A stretch of DNA of 36,020 bases from contig SCPZ01000067.1 in NCBI GenBank assembly GCA_004299305.1, positions 1 to 36,020 on the forward strand, in the 5' to 3' direction. This stretch comes from Methylobacter sp. (lineage in GTDB: Bacteria; Pseudomonadota; Gammaproteobacteria; Methylococcales; Methylomonadaceae). The notes below the pieces were generated by a model that saw only the letters and a program-made list of their open reading frames with translations, had not been told where the DNA came from and did no database searches. Below, piece by piece: positions 1 through 8,420 of the stretch. Each line of letters starts with the position of its first letter. The stretch's first letter is position 1. A program made the position numbers and the translations under genes.

Positions 1-120
1 TTTTTGTTCGTATTCAAGGCGTAAAAATGGGCGCATAGCGAGCTATGCAACCATTTTTACAACGCAGAAGACGGACAAAAAGACCAGTCAGGTGGGTATA
101 TTTTTCGCAGGAAATCGCCT
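1..120 (-). repeat. MITE-like element, family A copy 1 (cut by window edge)
   Basis: This is the reverse-complement orientation of the elements at 21542-21698 and 25618-25825. Its right end (93-120) matches the left terminal repeat of those copies, read as AGGCGATTTCCTGCG followed by an ATATACCCA stretch. The core holds a dyad: GTAAAAATGG, then GCATAG/CTATGC, then CCATTTTTAC. The other terminal repeat lies off the left edge. The element stops about 30 bases before the permease start. No transposase is encoded. Confidence 0.8.
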
Positions 121-152
121 CAGACATCGTATAAATGTATTAAGGATTTGTA

Positions 153-1208
153 ATGACCGATTCACAAAAATGGTTGGCGCTCGCTTTTGTCGCAGGTTCC
201 GCCTGGCTGGTTTACCTGTTGGCGCCGGTATTAATGCCGTTTGCATTCGCGGTGATGCTGGCTTATTTAGGCGACCCGCTAACCGATAAGCTGGAAACCT
301 ACCGATTATCCAGAACCAAGGCGGTGTTGGTGGTTTTTTCTGGGATGACGCTGGTGTTCGTTCTGGTTTTATTGCTGCTTGTGCCTCTTTTGGAGTACCA
401 AGTCGAGAATTTTTTGACCAACCTGCCCGCCTATGTCGCGTGGCTGAATGAGTCTGTCGTTCCTTGGATGCAGCGGCGGTTTCATCTGGGCATCAGGCCG
501 GTTAATCTCAGTCAGATTGTTAATCTTGTTAAAGGTCACTGGGAGCAAGCGGGCGGTATTGCCGCGACGCTGATGAGTTCGGTTTCGCATTCCGGCGGGG
601 TGATAGCCGAATGGCTGATGAACCTGCTGTTAATTCCAGTGGTCACTTTTTATTTATTGCGCGATTGGGACGGCCTGATTGTCAAGGTCCATGATTTATT
701 GCCCCGGCGTGTGGCGCCTACCGCTTCCAAACTCGCTCGCGAAGTCGATATGGTATTGTCGGCTTTTGTCCGTGGCCAGTTTTATGTGATGCTGGCCTTG
801 GGCTGTATCTACAGTATTGGGCTGTGGATGACCGGTCTCGATTTGGCTTTGTTGATCGGCATGTTGGCCGGATTGGTCAGTTTTGTGCCTTATCTGGGGG
901 CTATCGTCGGCATCGTTACGGCCTGTATCGCGGCTTTGGTGCAGTTTCATGAGTTAATGCAACTGGTGCCGGTTGCGATCGTTTTCATCGTTGGGCAATC
1001 GCTGGAAGGCATGGTGTTAACGCCGATGCTGGTGGGCGATAAAATCGGTTTACACCCGGTTGCGGTGATGTTTGCGGTGCTGGCCGGCGGCCAGTTATTC
1101 GGCTTCCTGGGCATCCTGCTGGCATTGCCTGTTGCTTCGGTCATTATGGTATTGTTACGGCATGTGCATGATTTGTATCGGTACAGCGATTTTTATGGGC
1201 GGCAATGA
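153..1208 (+). CDS. AI-2E family transporter (PerM/DUF20-type permease)
   Basis: A 351-residue polytopic inner-membrane protein. Hydrophobic segments cluster at residues 5-40, 55-85, 145-175 and from 205 to the C terminus, with a soluble stretch at about 85-145. This is the usual AI-2E/PerM layout, and the length is typical. The C-terminal part has the family's glycine-rich helices (VSFVPYLGAIVGI and GQSLEGMVLTPMLVGDKIG). Family members are proposed exporters of small molecules or Na+/H+ antiporters, and the substrate cannot be read from sequence. The start is supported by an AAGGA-type ribosome-binding site a few bases upstream. Its stop overlaps the start of the next gene (ATGA), so the two are probably translationally coupled. 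Confidence 0.9.
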   Translation: MTDSQKWLALAFVAGSAWLVYLLAPVLMPFAFAVMLAYLGDPLTDKLETYRLSRTKAVLVVFSGMTLVFVLVLLLLVPLLEYQVENFLTNLPAYVAWLNESVVPWMQRRFHLGIRPVNLSQIVNLVKGHWEQAGGIAATLMSSVSHSGGVIAEWLMNLLLIPVVTFYLLRDWDGLIVKVHDLLPRRVAPTASKLAREVDMVLSAFVRGQFYVMLALGCIYSIGLWMTGLDLALLIGMLAGLVSFVPYLGAIVGIVTACIAALVQFHELMQLVPVAIVFIVGQSLEGMVLTPMLVGDKIGLHPVAVMFAVLAGGQLFGFLGILLALPVASVIMVLLRHVHDLYRYSDFYGRQ

Positions 1209-2035
1209 GATTCGGGTTTATTGTTTTTGCGCTTTGTTTGGTGCGTTTGCTGGGCGATGTGTGTTTAGCCGGTGATGAAAAGCGGGAAGCCGATTTTGCC
1301 GATGGCATTAACAAGACGCTGGTGATGGGCAAGGCGGTCTGGTTGGAATCCGAAGGAAAAAAGTTCCTCGGCCTTTATACGGAAACGGAAAAAGTCGATA
1401 GCAAAGGCGCCGTTATTATTCTCCACGATATGGGCGGGCATCCGAATCAGCAGCAACTGATTTATGGCTTGAGAGTTTTTTTACCCGAGCATAACTGGGC
1501 AACGCTTTCCCTGCAAATGCCGCTTCGTGAAGCAGGCGCTGAACAGGAAGATTATTATGCCTTGTTTCCAGAGGCGGCAGCGCGGATTCAGGCCGGAATT
1601 AGCTATGCAAAGAGTAACGGTGCGGAAAATATTGTGCTGGTCGGTTATGGTTTGGGCGGGCTGATGGGCGTTTATGCCCTGAGTGAGCAGGTGGCGGATA
1701 TTAAAGCGTTGGTGACGATCAGCCTATCGGTGCCGGTAACCGAAAACAAAGCGGCCCAAACGCTGGAGTTTATCAAGAAGATTAAGGTTCCTATGTTGGA
1801 TGTTTATGGCGCCTTGGATGTTTCGGATGTTACGGAAAGCGCCAGGGATAGACGTTTGGCGGCAAAAGAAAATGCGGGCTACCGTCAGATTAAAATCAAT
1901 GATGAAGGTCACGCTTATCTGCATGATGAAGGTTTGCTTGTTAAACGGATATACAGTTGGTTGGGAGTGACGGTGGGAGCGACTCCTGTTACTGCCCCAT
2001 CCCCGGAAGCGGCGTCTGCGCCAGCTGCCCAATGA
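1205..2035 (+). CDS. DUF3530 family exported alpha/beta-hydrolase-like protein
   Basis: A 276-residue protein with an N-terminal signal peptide (about residues 1-22, ending near CLAGDEK). The body has an alpha/beta-hydrolase look: a strand then HDMGGHPNQQ (oxyanion region), and GYGLGGLMGVYAL at the nucleophile-elbow position. There glycine replaces the usual GxSxG serine (GYGLG), so classical serine-hydrolase catalysis is doubtful. A late EGHAYLH fits the His region of the fold. The C terminus is an Ala/Pro-rich tail. DUF3530 proteins are periplasmic and of unknown function. The gene overlaps the permease by four bases. Confidence 0.82.
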   Translation: MRFGFIVFALCLVRLLGDVCLAGDEKREADFADGINKTLVMGKAVWLESEGKKFLGLYTETEKVDSKGAVIILHDMGGHPNQQQLIYGLRVFLPEHNWATLSLQMPLREAGAEQEDYYALFPEAAARIQAGISYAKSNGAENIVLVGYGLGGLMGVYALSEQVADIKALVTISLSVPVTENKAAQTLEFIKKIKVPMLDVYGALDVSDVTESARDRRLAAKENAGYRQIKINDEGHAYLHDEGLLVKRIYSWLGVTVGATPVTAPSPEAASAPAAQ

Positions 2036-2037
2036 TG

Positions 2038-2217
2038 CTAGAAAATCATTTCGTCCACGAAAAGCACAAAAAAGCACTGAAAATTCAAAGAGACATCAAG
2101 ACTCTCTTGAGTTTAACGAAGGGTTAGGGATCGTCAGTCAAAGTGTGAGTGGTTGAGCAATATATACTGATTTTTTTTCGTGACTTTCGTGTTTTTCGTG
2201 GACTAACTGCGGTTTTT
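2038..2217 (+). repeat. Inverted-repeat element, family C copy 1 (CACGAAAAGCAC type)
   Basis: It begins three bases after the DUF3530 stop codon. The left arm is GTCCACGAAAAGCAC and the right arm is its near complement (GTGTTTTTCGTGGAC), separated by about 110 bases. The flanks outside the arms (CTAGAAAATCATTTCGTCC on the left, GCGGTTTTT on the right) recur in inverted order around the copy at 25386-25546, so the element is longer than its hairpin arms. It is non-coding and could fold into a long hairpin that ends or protects the upstream transcript. Confidence 0.8.
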
Positions 2218-2329
2218 GATGGTTAAAGTAGGCCTTGAATAGGCCTAAATCTGTTACAATGTTCAGCTAACACAGCAGTGCATTGTCCGGCACTACGCAT
2301 TAACACTATCATAACAAGTTGAAATACAA

Positions 2330-4129
2330 GTGGATTTAAAACATATAAGAAATTTTTCCATTATCGCGCATATCGATCATGGTAAATCGACATTGGCGGA
2401 TCGTTTTATTCAAATATGCGGCGGCTTAAGCGCCCGGGAAATGTCAGCGCAAGTGCTTGACTCCATGGACATTGAGAAAGAGCGCGGCATTACCATTAAA
2501 GCGCAGAGCGTCACGCTGGATTTTAAGGCGAAAGACGGCGAGACTTATCAGCTTAATTTCATTGACACCCCTGGGCATGTGGATTTTTCTTATGAGGTTT
2601 CCAGGTCTTTAGCGGCTTGCGAAGGCGCGTTGCTGGTCGTTGATGCGGCTCAGGGCGTTGAGGCGCAAAGCGTTGCCAACTGTTATACGGCGATAGAACA
2701 GGGGCTGGAAGTGGTGCCGGTGCTGAATAAAATCGATTTGCCTTCTGCTGAACCTGAGCGGGTGCAGACTGAGATCGAAGAAGTGATCGGCATTCCGGCC
2801 GATGAGGCGTTGATGATCAGCGCTAAAACAGGGCTGGGTGTTCAGGATGTGCTGGAGCAGCTGGTGCTGAAAGTTCCGCCGCCGCAAGGCGACACGGCAG
2901 GCCCACTACAGGCGTTGATTATCGATTCCTGGTTCGACAGTTACCTGGGCGTGGTATCGCTGGTCAGGATTATGCACGGCAGCATCCGCAGAAAGCAGAA
3001 GATTACGATCATGTCCACCGGCAAGTCGTTTATCGCCGAAAAAGTCGGGGTTTTCACGCCTAAACGCTTGGAAAAAGACATTTTAAATACCGGCGAAGTC
3101 GGCTATGTCGTGGCCGGTATTAAGGATATTTTCGGCGCACCGGTCGGCGACACCATCACCTGGACCGATAACCCGGCTGCTGAGCAGCTCACTGGGTTTC
3201 AAAAGGTGCAGCCGCGCGTTTTTGCCGGCTTGTATCCGGTCAGTTCCGATCATTATGAGGATTTGCGCGAGGCGCTGAAAAAATTAAATCTCAATGATGC
3301 TTCCTTGTATTTTGAGCCGGAAACCTCGCAGGCTTTAGGTTTCGGTTTCCGTTGCGGTTTTCTAGGTATGTTGCATATGGAGATTGTGCAGGAGCGTTTG
3401 GAAAGGGAATACGATGTCGACCTGATCACCACCGCGCCTACCGTTATCTATGAAGTTATTACCCATAATGACCAGATCCTGATGATCGACAATCCGGCAA
3501 AGTTGCCGGATATGGGAACTATCAAAGAAATCAGGGAGCCTATTATCCGGGCTAATATATTGGTTCCTGAGACCTATTTGGGTGGCGTGATTACCCTGTG
3601 CATAGAAAAGCGCGGCGTGCAAAAAGACATGCAGTACGTCGGTAGACAGGTGTCGCTACATTATGAAATGCCGCTCAGCGAAGTAGTGCTGGATTTTTTC
3701 GATCGCTTAAAATCGGTGAGTCGCGGCTTTGCATCGTTTGACTACGAGTTTTTGCGCTTCCAACCGGCCGAGCTGGTTAAGCTGGATGTGTTGATTAATG
3801 CCGAAAAAGTGGACGCGCTGTCGATCATCGTGCATCGCGATCTAAGCCAAAACAGGGGTCGGGATCTGGTCGAAAAGATGAAAGACCTGATTCCACGGCA
3901 AATGTATGAGGTTGCGATACAGGCGGCCATCGGCTCTAAGGTCATCGCCCGCTCCACCGTTAAGGCGATGCGGAAGAATGTAATTGCCAAATGTTACGGC
4001 GGCGATATCAGCCGTAAGAAAAAATTGCTGGAAAAACAAAAAGCCGGTAAGAAACGTATGAAACAGGTCGGCAATATTGAAATTCCTCAAGAGGCATTTT
4101 TGGCCGTTTTGCAGCTTAATAAGGAATAA
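2330..4129 (+). CDS. lepA: Elongation factor 4 (LepA), back-translocating GTPase
   Basis: A 599-residue translational GTPase that acts on the ribosome to remobilise stalled or mistranslocated complexes, with a reported role in 30S biogenesis. It has a P-loop HIDHGKST near the N terminus, switch [10 protein letters not shown] and NKID for guanine recognition, followed by EF-G-like domains II, III and V. The LepA-specific C-terminal domain ends in a lysine-rich tail ([19 protein letters not shown]). Length is standard. The start codon is GTG, directly before the conserved (D)[16 protein letters not shown] beginning of the family. lepB follows, as in many gammaproteobacteria. Confidence 0.98.
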   Translation: MDLKHIRNFSIIAHIDHGKSTLADRFIQICGGLSAREMSAQVLDSMDIEKERGITIKAQSVTLDFKAKDGETYQLNFIDTPGHVDFSYEVSRSLAACEGALLVVDAAQGVEAQSVANCYTAIEQGLEVVPVLNKIDLPSAEPERVQTEIEEVIGIPADEALMISAKTGLGVQDVLEQLVLKVPPPQGDTAGPLQALIIDSWFDSYLGVVSLVRIMHGSIRRKQKITIMSTGKSFIAEKVGVFTPKRLEKDILNTGEVGYVVAGIKDIFGAPVGDTITWTDNPAAEQLTGFQKVQPRVFAGLYPVSSDHYEDLREALKKLNLNDASLYFEPETSQALGFGFRCGFLGMLHMEIVQERLEREYDVDLITTAPTVIYEVITHNDQILMIDNPAKLPDMGTIKEIREPIIRANILVPETYLGGVITLCIEKRGVQKDMQYVGRQVSLHYEMPLSEVVLDFFDRLKSVSRGFASFDYEFLRFQPAELVKLDVLINAEKVDALSIIVHRDLSQNRGRDLVEKMKDLIPRQMYEVAIQAAIGSKVIARSTVKAMRKNVIAKCYGGDISRKKKLLEKQKAGKKRMKQVGNIEIPQEAFLAVLQLNKE

Positions 4130-4156
4130 CCGTAAGGGTACTCAGCAGTTAAAAAT

Positions 4157-4275
4157 ATAGAACACGGATGCCAAAAGTAGGCGCCTCTAGGCGCACGGAT
4201 TTGGCTGATATACACGGATTGAAACATTATAAAATCCGTTTCAATCCGTCTAAATCAGTGTCATCCGTGTTCTAT
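4157..4275. repeat. Inverted-repeat element, family B copy 1 (GAACACGGATG type)
   Basis: Perfect 14-bp terminal inverted repeats (ATAGAACACGGATG and CATCCGTGTTCTAT) enclose a second perfect 12-bp dyad, ACGGATTGAAAC (4214-4225) with GTTTCAATCCGT (4238-4249). The arm carries the subsequence AAAAGTAGGCGCCTCTAGGCG shared with family B copies at 5136-5338 and 19945-19983. It fills the gap between lepA and lepB and could form a long cruciform or RNA hairpin. Confidence 0.85.
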
Positions 4276-4310
4276 TATATCTTTTACCTTTTTACTTGAA
4301 ATATACGAAC

Positions 4311-5087
4311 ATGGATTACGATTTTTCCTTTTTTCTTGCCATCGCCACGCTGGTTACCGGGGTAATTTGGGGTGGATATTTGCTGGTACTTAAATCAAGA
4401 GGGGAGGTTTTTGATGAAGAAAATGAACCCTTGCTGGTAGAGTACGCACGTTCTTTTTTTCCGGTTGTGTTGATCGTGTTATTGCTGCGTTCATTTATAG
4501 CCGAGCCTTTCCGTATACCATCAGCATCGATGATGCCGACTTTACTGATAGGCGATTTTATCTTGGTCAATAAATTTACCTACGGAATTCGTTTGCCGGT
4601 TATCAATAAAAAAATTATTGAGCGGAGTGAGCCGAAACGCGGCGACATCGTCGTTTTTCGGTACCCTAAAGACCCGTCCGTCGATTACATCAAGCGTGTG
4701 ATTGGCTTGCCGGGCGACAGGGTTGCTTATTACGATAAAAAGCTGCATATCAACGGCGTAGCAATCAACCAGGTTTCTTTGGGGCGCTATCAAGGCGTAG
4801 GTCAAGGCGAGGATATGACCGGAAATGAGCATTTGCTGGAAGATTTGACCGGTGTTGAGCACAGTATTCTGATCAGGAATGGCTCGCTTTCAGCAGAAGG
4901 CGTTTATGTTGTGCCTAAAGGGAATTATTTTGTGATGGGCGATAACCGCGATAACAGTAATGACAGCCGTTATTGGGGTACAGTTCCTGAAGAAAACTTG
5001 GTTGGGCAAGCTTTTTTTATCTGGATGAGTTGGGATTGGCAACATAAAGGTGTGGGGCTCGACCGTATTGGCACCTTGTTGAAATAA
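4311..5087 (+). CDS. lepB: Signal peptidase I (leader peptidase)
   Basis: The inner-membrane serine protease that cleaves signal peptides from exported proteins. Two N-terminal transmembrane segments lie at about residues 4-27 and 48-63. The catalytic serine is in PSASMMPT (Ser73 from this start) and the general-base lysine is in YIKRVIGLPGD. The conserved GDNRDNSNDSRYWG box is near the C terminus. Length is 258 residues. I chose ATG at 4311 because the MDYDF start aligns with the family N terminus. An in-frame TTG at 4296 would add five residues, and neither has a strong Shine-Dalgarno. The family B1 element lies immediately upstream. Confidence 0.96.
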   Translation: MDYDFSFFLAIATLVTGVIWGGYLLVLKSRGEVFDEENEPLLVEYARSFFPVVLIVLLLRSFIAEPFRIPSASMMPTLLIGDFILVNKFTYGIRLPVINKKIIERSEPKRGDIVVFRYPKDPSVDYIKRVIGLPGDRVAYYDKKLHINGVAINQVSLGRYQGVGQGEDMTGNEHLLEDLTGVEHSILIRNGSLSAEGVYVVPKGNYFVMGDNRDNSNDSRYWGTVPEENLVGQAFFIWMSWDWQHKGVGLDRIGTLLK

Positions 5088-5135
5088 CCTGCGCTATACT
5101 CATGTGCGAGTAGTCAATGACTGTTAGCCTGCGCC

Positions 5136-5338
5136 AATAGAACACGGATGCCAACAGTAGGCCTCTCTACGACTTGCATGGATGCAGGAGATAGAGCAAT
5201 GCAGGAGCAATTGCCGAGGCGACACGGATAAGACGGATTTACACAGATTTTTTCAAAATAGTCTGGATTTTAAATCGGTGATTATCTGTTTAATCAGTGT
5301 CGCCTAGAGGCGCCTACTTTTGGCATCCGTGTTCCATT
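5136..5338. repeat. Inverted-repeat element, family B copy 2, with nested insertion
   Basis: The left arm (AATAGAACACGGATGCC, then AGTAGGC) and the right arm (GCCTACTTTTGGCATCCG, then TGTTCCATT) are near-complementary over about 30 bases. Internal sequence (GATTTACACAGATT and ATTATCTGTTTAATCAG) also pairs and resembles the element at 20108-20250. Relative to copy 1 the left arm is interrupted by a roughly 52-bp sequence at 5167-5218. The whole element occupies the lepB to DUF4845 gap. Confidence 0.85.
5167..5218 (-). repeat. Nested short repeat N, copy 1
   Basis: The sequence runs CTACGACTTGCATGGATGC, then AGGAG, then GAGCAATGCAGGAGCAATTG. Its reverse complement is nearly identical to 25723-25775, where it interrupts a different element (family A). 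Here it interrupts the left arm of family B copy 2. It contains the small dyad TGCATGGATGCA. Confidence 0.75.
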
Positions 5339-5397
5339 AATCATTTTTAGCATACGCTGAATAGTTACCTTAATTTTTAAATCATCTGGAGAACAAA

Positions 5398-5775
5398 ATG
5401 AATTTATCACCTAAACGTCAGCAAGGTTTAACCTTGATTTCGCTGGTCTTTCTTCTGGGGCTGATCGGATTTTTTGTCTTATTAACACTCAAGATAGTGC
5501 CGATTTATCTGGATCACGGCAAGGTAAAGAGCGCATTGGAAGCGTTAAAGGCAAGTCCTGATCTTGAAACAAAAAGCGAGTTCGAAATCAGGGACAGCTT
5601 AAATAAACGCTTTAACATTAATTATGTTTATGATGTTAAACAGGATGATATTAAAGTTATCAAGCATGGCAGTTACGTGAAAGTGGATATCGAGTATGAG
5701 ACTGTCGTGAAATTGGCCGGTAACCTGAGCGTATTAGCCGAGTTTCATGACACTATTGAGGCCGGGCAAGAGTGA
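5398..5775 (+). CDS. DUF4845 family membrane-anchored protein
   Basis: A 125-residue protein with an N-terminal pseudopilin-like segment (RQQGLTLISLVFLLG and onward, residues 8-34). A small soluble domain of about 90 residues follows, with alternating charged strands. DUF4845 proteins regularly sit between lepB and rnc in gammaproteobacteria and are uncharacterised. The start has a good GGAGA ribosome-binding site. The stop overlaps the GTG start of rnc. The position suggests co-expression with the processing genes rather than a pilus role. Confidence 0.88.
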   Translation: MNLSPKRQQGLTLISLVFLLGLIGFFVLLTLKIVPIYLDHGKVKSALEALKASPDLETKSEFEIRDSLNKRFNINYVYDVKQDDIKVIKHGSYVKVDIEYETVVKLAGNLSVLAEFHDTIEAGQE

Positions 5776-6455
5776 TAAAAAAGCCTGAAGAGTTATGTAA
5801 AAAGTTGGGCTTGGCGTTTAATAACCCCCGGCTTTTTACCATGGCTTTAACGCATCGAAGCGCAAATTCGAGCAATAATGAACGTTTGGAGTTTTTGGGT
5901 GATTCAATTTTGGGTTTTGTAATCGCTCATAAATTATATGAGTTATTTCCGGCGGCCAGCGAGGGTGTTTTAAGCCGGTTAAGAGCAAGCTTGGTCAATC
6001 AGGGGTCGTTAGCGGAATTGGCTAGGAAACATCGGTTCGGCGATTATTTGCTGTTGGGTTCAGGGGAGTTGAAGAGCGGCGGTTTTCGTCGCGATTCGAT
6101 TTTGTCTGATGCAGTGGAAGCCATTATCGGCGCGTTGTACAACGATCAGGGCATGGATGCTTGCCAACAATGGATCTTGCAGCTATTTGATGAAAAGCTG
6201 AAAAATTTGTCGCTGGAAAATTGGCGGAAAGATCCTAAAACTCAATTACAGGAGTTAATGCAATCCAAAAAAATGGAGTTGCCGGATTATACGTTAATGA
6301 CCATGTCCGGGCTTGCTCATGAACAAACTTTCAAAGTTAAATGTACCACGCCATTATTAGCAGAGGCTTGTATCGGTACCGGAAACTCCAGGAAAAAGGC
6401 CGAGCAGTCGGCGGCGGAGCTCATGCTCGAATTATTAACTAAGGACACTAAATGA
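5772..6455 (+). CDS. rnc: Ribonuclease III
   Basis: The double-strand-specific endoribonuclease that processes rRNA precursors and structured mRNAs. The 227-residue protein has the signature NERLEFLGDSILG near residue 37 and the second acidic site DAVEAIIGALY near residue 113, which together supply the Mg2+ ligands. A C-terminal double-stranded-RNA-binding domain (about 155-222, with the GNSRKKAEQSAAELML helix) follows. The start is GTG and overlaps the DUF4845 stop. The gene overlaps era by four bases (ATGA), the standard rnc-era arrangement. Confidence 0.98.
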   Translation: MIKKPEELCKKLGLAFNNPRLFTMALTHRSANSSNNERLEFLGDSILGFVIAHKLYELFPAASEGVLSRLRASLVNQGSLAELARKHRFGDYLLLGSGELKSGGFRRDSILSDAVEAIIGALYNDQGMDACQQWILQLFDEKLKNLSLENWRKDPKTQLQELMQSKKMELPDYTLMTMSGLAHEQTFKVKCTTPLLAEACIGTGNSRKKAEQSAAELMLELLTKDTK

Positions 6456-7333
6456 ATTGTGGTTTCGTCGCCCTGATTGGGCGCCCCAATGTCGGCAAAT
6501 CAACATTAATGAATCATTTGTTGAAGCAGAAAATCAGTATCACCTCACGGAAGCCGCAAACAACGCGGCATCGAATTCTCGGTATTAACACGACCGACGC
6601 AGGGCAGGCTATTTATATGGATACGCCAGGCATGCATAACAGTGAAAAGCGGGCCTTGAATCGTTATTTGAACCGGACCGCTGATACGACCTTGCTGGGC
6701 GTCGATGTGATCGTCTGGCTGATCGATGGATTGTCCTGGCATGAATACGACGAGGAAATCTTCAAGAAACTGGAGCAGGCGGGGTTGCCAGTTATTCTTG
6801 CCGTTAATAAAGTCGATAAGGTAGCGGACAAGGAGGCTATTTTAACGTTCTTTAACGAAGCCCAGCATCGTTTCCCGTTCAAGCATTTGGTGCCTATTTC
6901 GGCATTAAAAATGACAAATCTTGAACAGCTGGAAAGTTTGATCATGGGACTGTTGCCTGAACAGGATTTGATTTACCCGGAGGATCAGGTTACTGACCGG
7001 TCCGAGCGGTTTTTGACTGCTGAAATCGTCAGGGAAAAACTGACCAGACGGCTAGGCGATGAGCTGCCTTATGCGCTTACGGTAGAGATCGAACGCTACG
7101 AAGAAAAACCCAATATCACCAAAATATACGCAATTATCTGGGTGGAGCGCTTAACCCAAAAGAATATTGTGATCGGCAAGGACGGCGAGATGCTGAAAAA
7201 AGTCGGCACCGACGCACGGCATGATATAGAAAAGCTACTTGGGCAGAAGGTTTATTTGCAACTTTGGGTTAAAGTTAAAAAAGGCTGGTCGGATAGCGAA
7301 CGCGCCTTGCAAAGCCTGGGCTTTAATGACTGA
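6452..7333 (+). CDS. era: GTPase Era
   Basis: A 293-residue Ras-like GTPase fused to a KH RNA-binding domain, needed for 16S rRNA maturation and 30S assembly. G1 is GRPNVGKS at about residues 10-17, followed by switch sequences ending in DTPG and by NKVD. The C-terminal KH domain is marked by IVIGKDGEMLKKVGTDAR. Length is normal. It starts inside the rnc stop and its last eight bases overlap recO, so rnc-era-recO is one translationally coupled unit. Confidence 0.98.
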   Translation: MNCGFVALIGRPNVGKSTLMNHLLKQKISITSRKPQTTRHRILGINTTDAGQAIYMDTPGMHNSEKRALNRYLNRTADTTLLGVDVIVWLIDGLSWHEYDEEIFKKLEQAGLPVILAVNKVDKVADKEAILTFFNEAQHRFPFKHLVPISALKMTNLEQLESLIMGLLPEQDLIYPEDQVTDRSERFLTAEIVREKLTRRLGDELPYALTVEIERYEEKPNITKIYAIIWVERLTQKNIVIGKDGEMLKKVGTDARHDIEKLLGQKVYLQLWVKVKKGWSDSERALQSLGFND

Positions 7334-8198
7334 ATCCGCTGTTTATTTGCAGCCTGCTTTTATTCTGCAGCAGCGCAAATACCGGGAAACCAGTCTGATT
7401 ATTGATGTGTTAACCCGGGATTTTGGCCGGATTTCTTTGCTGGCCAAAGGCGTCAGAAAAGCAAAGTCCAAGACAGCGGGGTTGCTGCAACCATTTATCC
7501 CCTTAACGCTTTCCTATTTTGGCAAGGCAGAGTTAAAAACACTGAGTGATGTCGAGCGTAGCGCTTGTTCCCCTCAGGCTGGCGGCATCTATGCCATTCC
7601 TGGAGATTGCCGCGCCGGTTCCCTACCGGCTAGCGGCATACACTCCATCCCTGGAGATTGCCGCGCCGGTTCCTTACAGGCTAGCGGTATACACTCCATC
7701 CCTGGAGATATAATTCAGCGGCCAATGGAGCTAAAGGGGCTTGCGCTTTATTGCGGTTTTTATGTCAATGAGTTGGTTGCTTGTTTTTTGCACAAATACG
7801 ATCCTCATCCCGATGTGTTTAGCTATTACGGCGAATGTTTGTCCGGTTTGGCTGACGGCTCTAACAGGGAATCGGTATTACGGCTGTTTGAGCTTAAGCT
7901 AATGGAGTGTGTGGGTTACGGTTTGCAGTTGGGATATGATGGCAATGACAAACCTATCGATGCCTTAAGGAAATATGACTTCAATGTAGGCCAGGGGCCG
8001 GTTGAAGCGATGAATGGGCGGTTTTTAGGCAAGACCTTGCAGGCGCTAAGTTCCAAGGAATTGAGCGATCCTCAGGTTTTAAGCGAAGCAAAAATATTAA
8101 TGAGGACGGTCATTGATGTTTATTTGCAGGGCAGGCAACTTAAAAGCCGGGCGGTTATTAATAAAGTCTTCGCAACTGCTCAGCGGCTGGAGAAATAG
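7326..8198 (+). CDS. recO: DNA repair protein RecO with in-frame repeat insertion
   Basis: RecO works with RecR and RecF to load RecA on SSB-coated gaps. The N-terminal OB fold (residues 1-77: ETSLIIDVLTRDFGRISLLA, then KGVRK) and the C-terminal helical domain (from RPMELKGLALYCGFYVNELV, about residue 132) are well conserved. Between them lie about 54 extra residues containing two near-identical 17-residue repeats (DCRAGSLPASGIHSIPG, 94-110, and DCRAGSLQASGIHSIPG, 111-127) and a diverged first copy. The total of 290 residues compares with roughly 240 for the family, and removing the insert restores normal length. The start ATG lies inside the end of era. The protein is probably still functional because frame is kept and the insert falls at a domain junction, but this is inference. 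Confidence 0.93.
   Translation: MTESAVYLQPAFILQQRKYRETSLIIDVLTRDFGRISLLAKGVRKAKSKTAGLLQPFIPLTLSYFGKAELKTLSDVERSACSPQAGGIYAIPGDCRAGSLPASGIHSIPGDCRAGSLQASGIHSIPGDIIQRPMELKGLALYCGFYVNELVACFLHKYDPHPDVFSYYGECLSGLADGSNRESVLRLFELKLMECVGYGLQLGYDGNDKPIDALRKYDFNVGQGPVEAMNGRFLGKTLQALSSKELSDPQVLSEAKILMRTVIDVYLQGRQLKSRAVINKVFATAQRLEK
7558..7709 (+). repeat. 51-bp tandem repeat inside recO (three units)
   Basis: Units at 7558-7608, 7609-7659 and 7660-7709 have a period of exactly 51 bases (17 codons). Units 2 and 3 differ at only a few positions and unit 1 is more diverged. Each of the better units holds two small dyads: CTCCATCCCTGGAG, and GCCGG with CCGGC around TTCCCTA. This is palindromic repeat DNA that has become coding. 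Confidence 0.9.
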
Positions 8199-8239
8199 AG
8201 CGCGGATTAGACTGTCGAATTTAAAAAAAATCAATTTTT

Positions 8240-8404
8240 TCCACGAAAAGCACGAAAAGCACGAAAAAAATGAATGGAGAAAAAGTGCGAAAAGAGCAGG
8301 GTATCAATCCATTTAAAGCATTTTTTGTCACTATACCTGGAGCAACACCGGACCAAGTTTGAGCTATAAAAGATTTTTTTTCGTGCTTTTCGTGCCTTTC
8401 GTGG
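8240..8404. repeat. Inverted-repeat element, family C copy 2
   Basis: Arms TCCACGAAAAGCACGAAAAG and the facing CTTTTCGTGCCTTTCGTGGA are complementary over about 32 bases with two mismatches and are separated by about 100 bases. This is the cleanest copy of the family also seen at 2038-2217 and 25386-25546. It fills the recO-pdxJ gap, and the right arm ends 16 bases before the pdxJ start, so its folding could affect pdxJ translation. Confidence 0.85.
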
Positions 8405-8420
8405 ACAGAGAGTAATATTA

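Noticed and set aside
2223-2270. Possible sigma-70 promoter for lepA (TTGAAT and TACAAT)
   Set aside because: The spacing is only 14 bases, outside the usual 16-18, so I did not annotate it.
7558-7709. CRISPR-like array in recO
   Set aside because: Units are directly adjacent with no spacers and are translated in frame, so it is a tandem coding repeat.
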